Positions 6,276 to 6,541 of a stretch of 6,541 nucleotides of DNA are shown here, in pieces. Below the pieces are notes generated by a model. That model was not told the origin of the DNA and searched no databases. It worked only from the letters and a program-made list of their open reading frames with translations. Origin of the DNA: Ardenticatenia bacterium (GTDB taxonomy: Bacteria > Chloroflexota > Anaerolineae > Aggregatilineales > Ch27); contig JALSTC010000802.1 of assembly GCA_026983935.1 (NCBI GenBank), positions 1 to 6,541 on the forward strand, given 5' to 3'. Every line of letters begins with the position of its first letter. Positions within the stretch are counted from its first letter, which is position 1. A program made the position numbers and the translations under genes.

Positions 6276-6541
6276 GACCGCCCCTCCTGGCGGGCACGTT
6301 CCCGCAGAAAGCGCTGACGCGGGGTCAACTGCGCTTCGTCGTCATCCGTGATCGGTTCGGGCGGCGGTTCACTTACTATCGGAAGGTGATGAGTCAGCAC
6401 ACCGGGGATGCCCGCTGGCGCTTCTTTGCCCAGCATGATCAGCACCTGACGGCGGCCGCTGTCACGCAGACGCAGGATGGAAGCCCGGATCGCCTCGTTA
6501 AGATAGGCCGTCACCAGGACAAGAGTCGCCCCCCAGGGCAG
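6272..6541 (-). CDS. DUF58 family protein, C-terminal fragment (runs off the right edge)
   Basis: The last 89 codons are present, open to the window edge. They read LPWGATLVLVTAYLNEAI, then RASILRLRDSGRRQVLIMLG, then a Pro/Asp/Glu-rich tail ending in TPRQRFLRERARQEGRS. A hydrophobic strand, a helix of the type 'l...l..Lr..G..v.ll.lg', and a short variable tail are what the C-terminal half of DUF58 (a von Willebrand A-like domain) looks like. The next gene overlaps it by four bases, and a DUF58-DUF4129 pair is a known gene order, which supports the call. DUF58 proteins are usually membrane-anchored partners of MoxR AAA+ ATPases; a moxR gene may lie further right, outside the window. A GTG at 6514 is an in-frame internal valine codon, not the start. 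Confidence 0.65.
   Translation of the reverse strand: MPWGATLVLVTAYLNEAIRASILRLRDSGRRQVLIMLGKEAPAGIPGVLTHHLPIVSEPPPEPITDDDEAQLTPRQRFLRERARQEGRS

Overview
The window looks like ordinary chromosome from a moderately GC-rich free-living bacterium. The best clue to its identity is the 687-residue protein at 2740-4803, in which a single membrane segment is followed by a long Thr/Pro-rich linker and then TPR repeats. That style of linker is typical of Chloroflexota, especially Anaerolineae, so I infer a member of that phylum. This is inference from protein style; there is no rRNA or marker gene in view. I see no mobile element, CRISPR array, tRNA or rRNA.

Left part (1-1740), read on the minus strand: a PLP-dependent fold-type I aminotransferase (215-1519, best start a GTG with a strong Shine-Dalgarno sequence) ends in a clear intrinsic terminator (160-190). 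It is followed by the first 30 codons of a YjbQ/UPF0047-family gene that runs off the left edge. The aminotransferase has a good sigma-70-type promoter at 1600-1629. It diverges from the next gene across about 220 bases that carry a small palindrome and a direct repeat.

Middle (1741-4803), plus strand: a 299-residue beta-hydroxyacid dehydrogenase, closest by eye to tartronate semialdehyde reductase / 3-hydroxyisobutyrate dehydrogenase, is followed after 99 bases by the TPR membrane protein, which has its own plausible promoter.

Right part (4800-6541), minus strand: the 3' end of a DUF58 gene overlaps by 4 bases (GTGA) the start of a polytopic membrane protein ending in a DUF4129 domain. This pair belongs to the widespread MoxR ATPase / DUF58 / transglutaminase-DUF4129 type of operon. 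The DUF4129 gene and the TPR gene converge and their stop codons overlap by 4 bases, inside an imperfect inverted repeat.

Working together: the aminotransferase and the dehydrogenase could be consecutive steps (amino compound to oxo-acid or semialdehyde to hydroxyacid), but nothing in the sequence fixes the substrates. The TPR protein and the DUF58/DUF4129 pair are both predicted envelope proteins, but only their convergent arrangement links them. I do not find a clear new system. The items most worth following up are the DUF4129 protein without a transglutaminase core, the two-sided TPR protein, and the operator-like repeats in the two intergenic regions.
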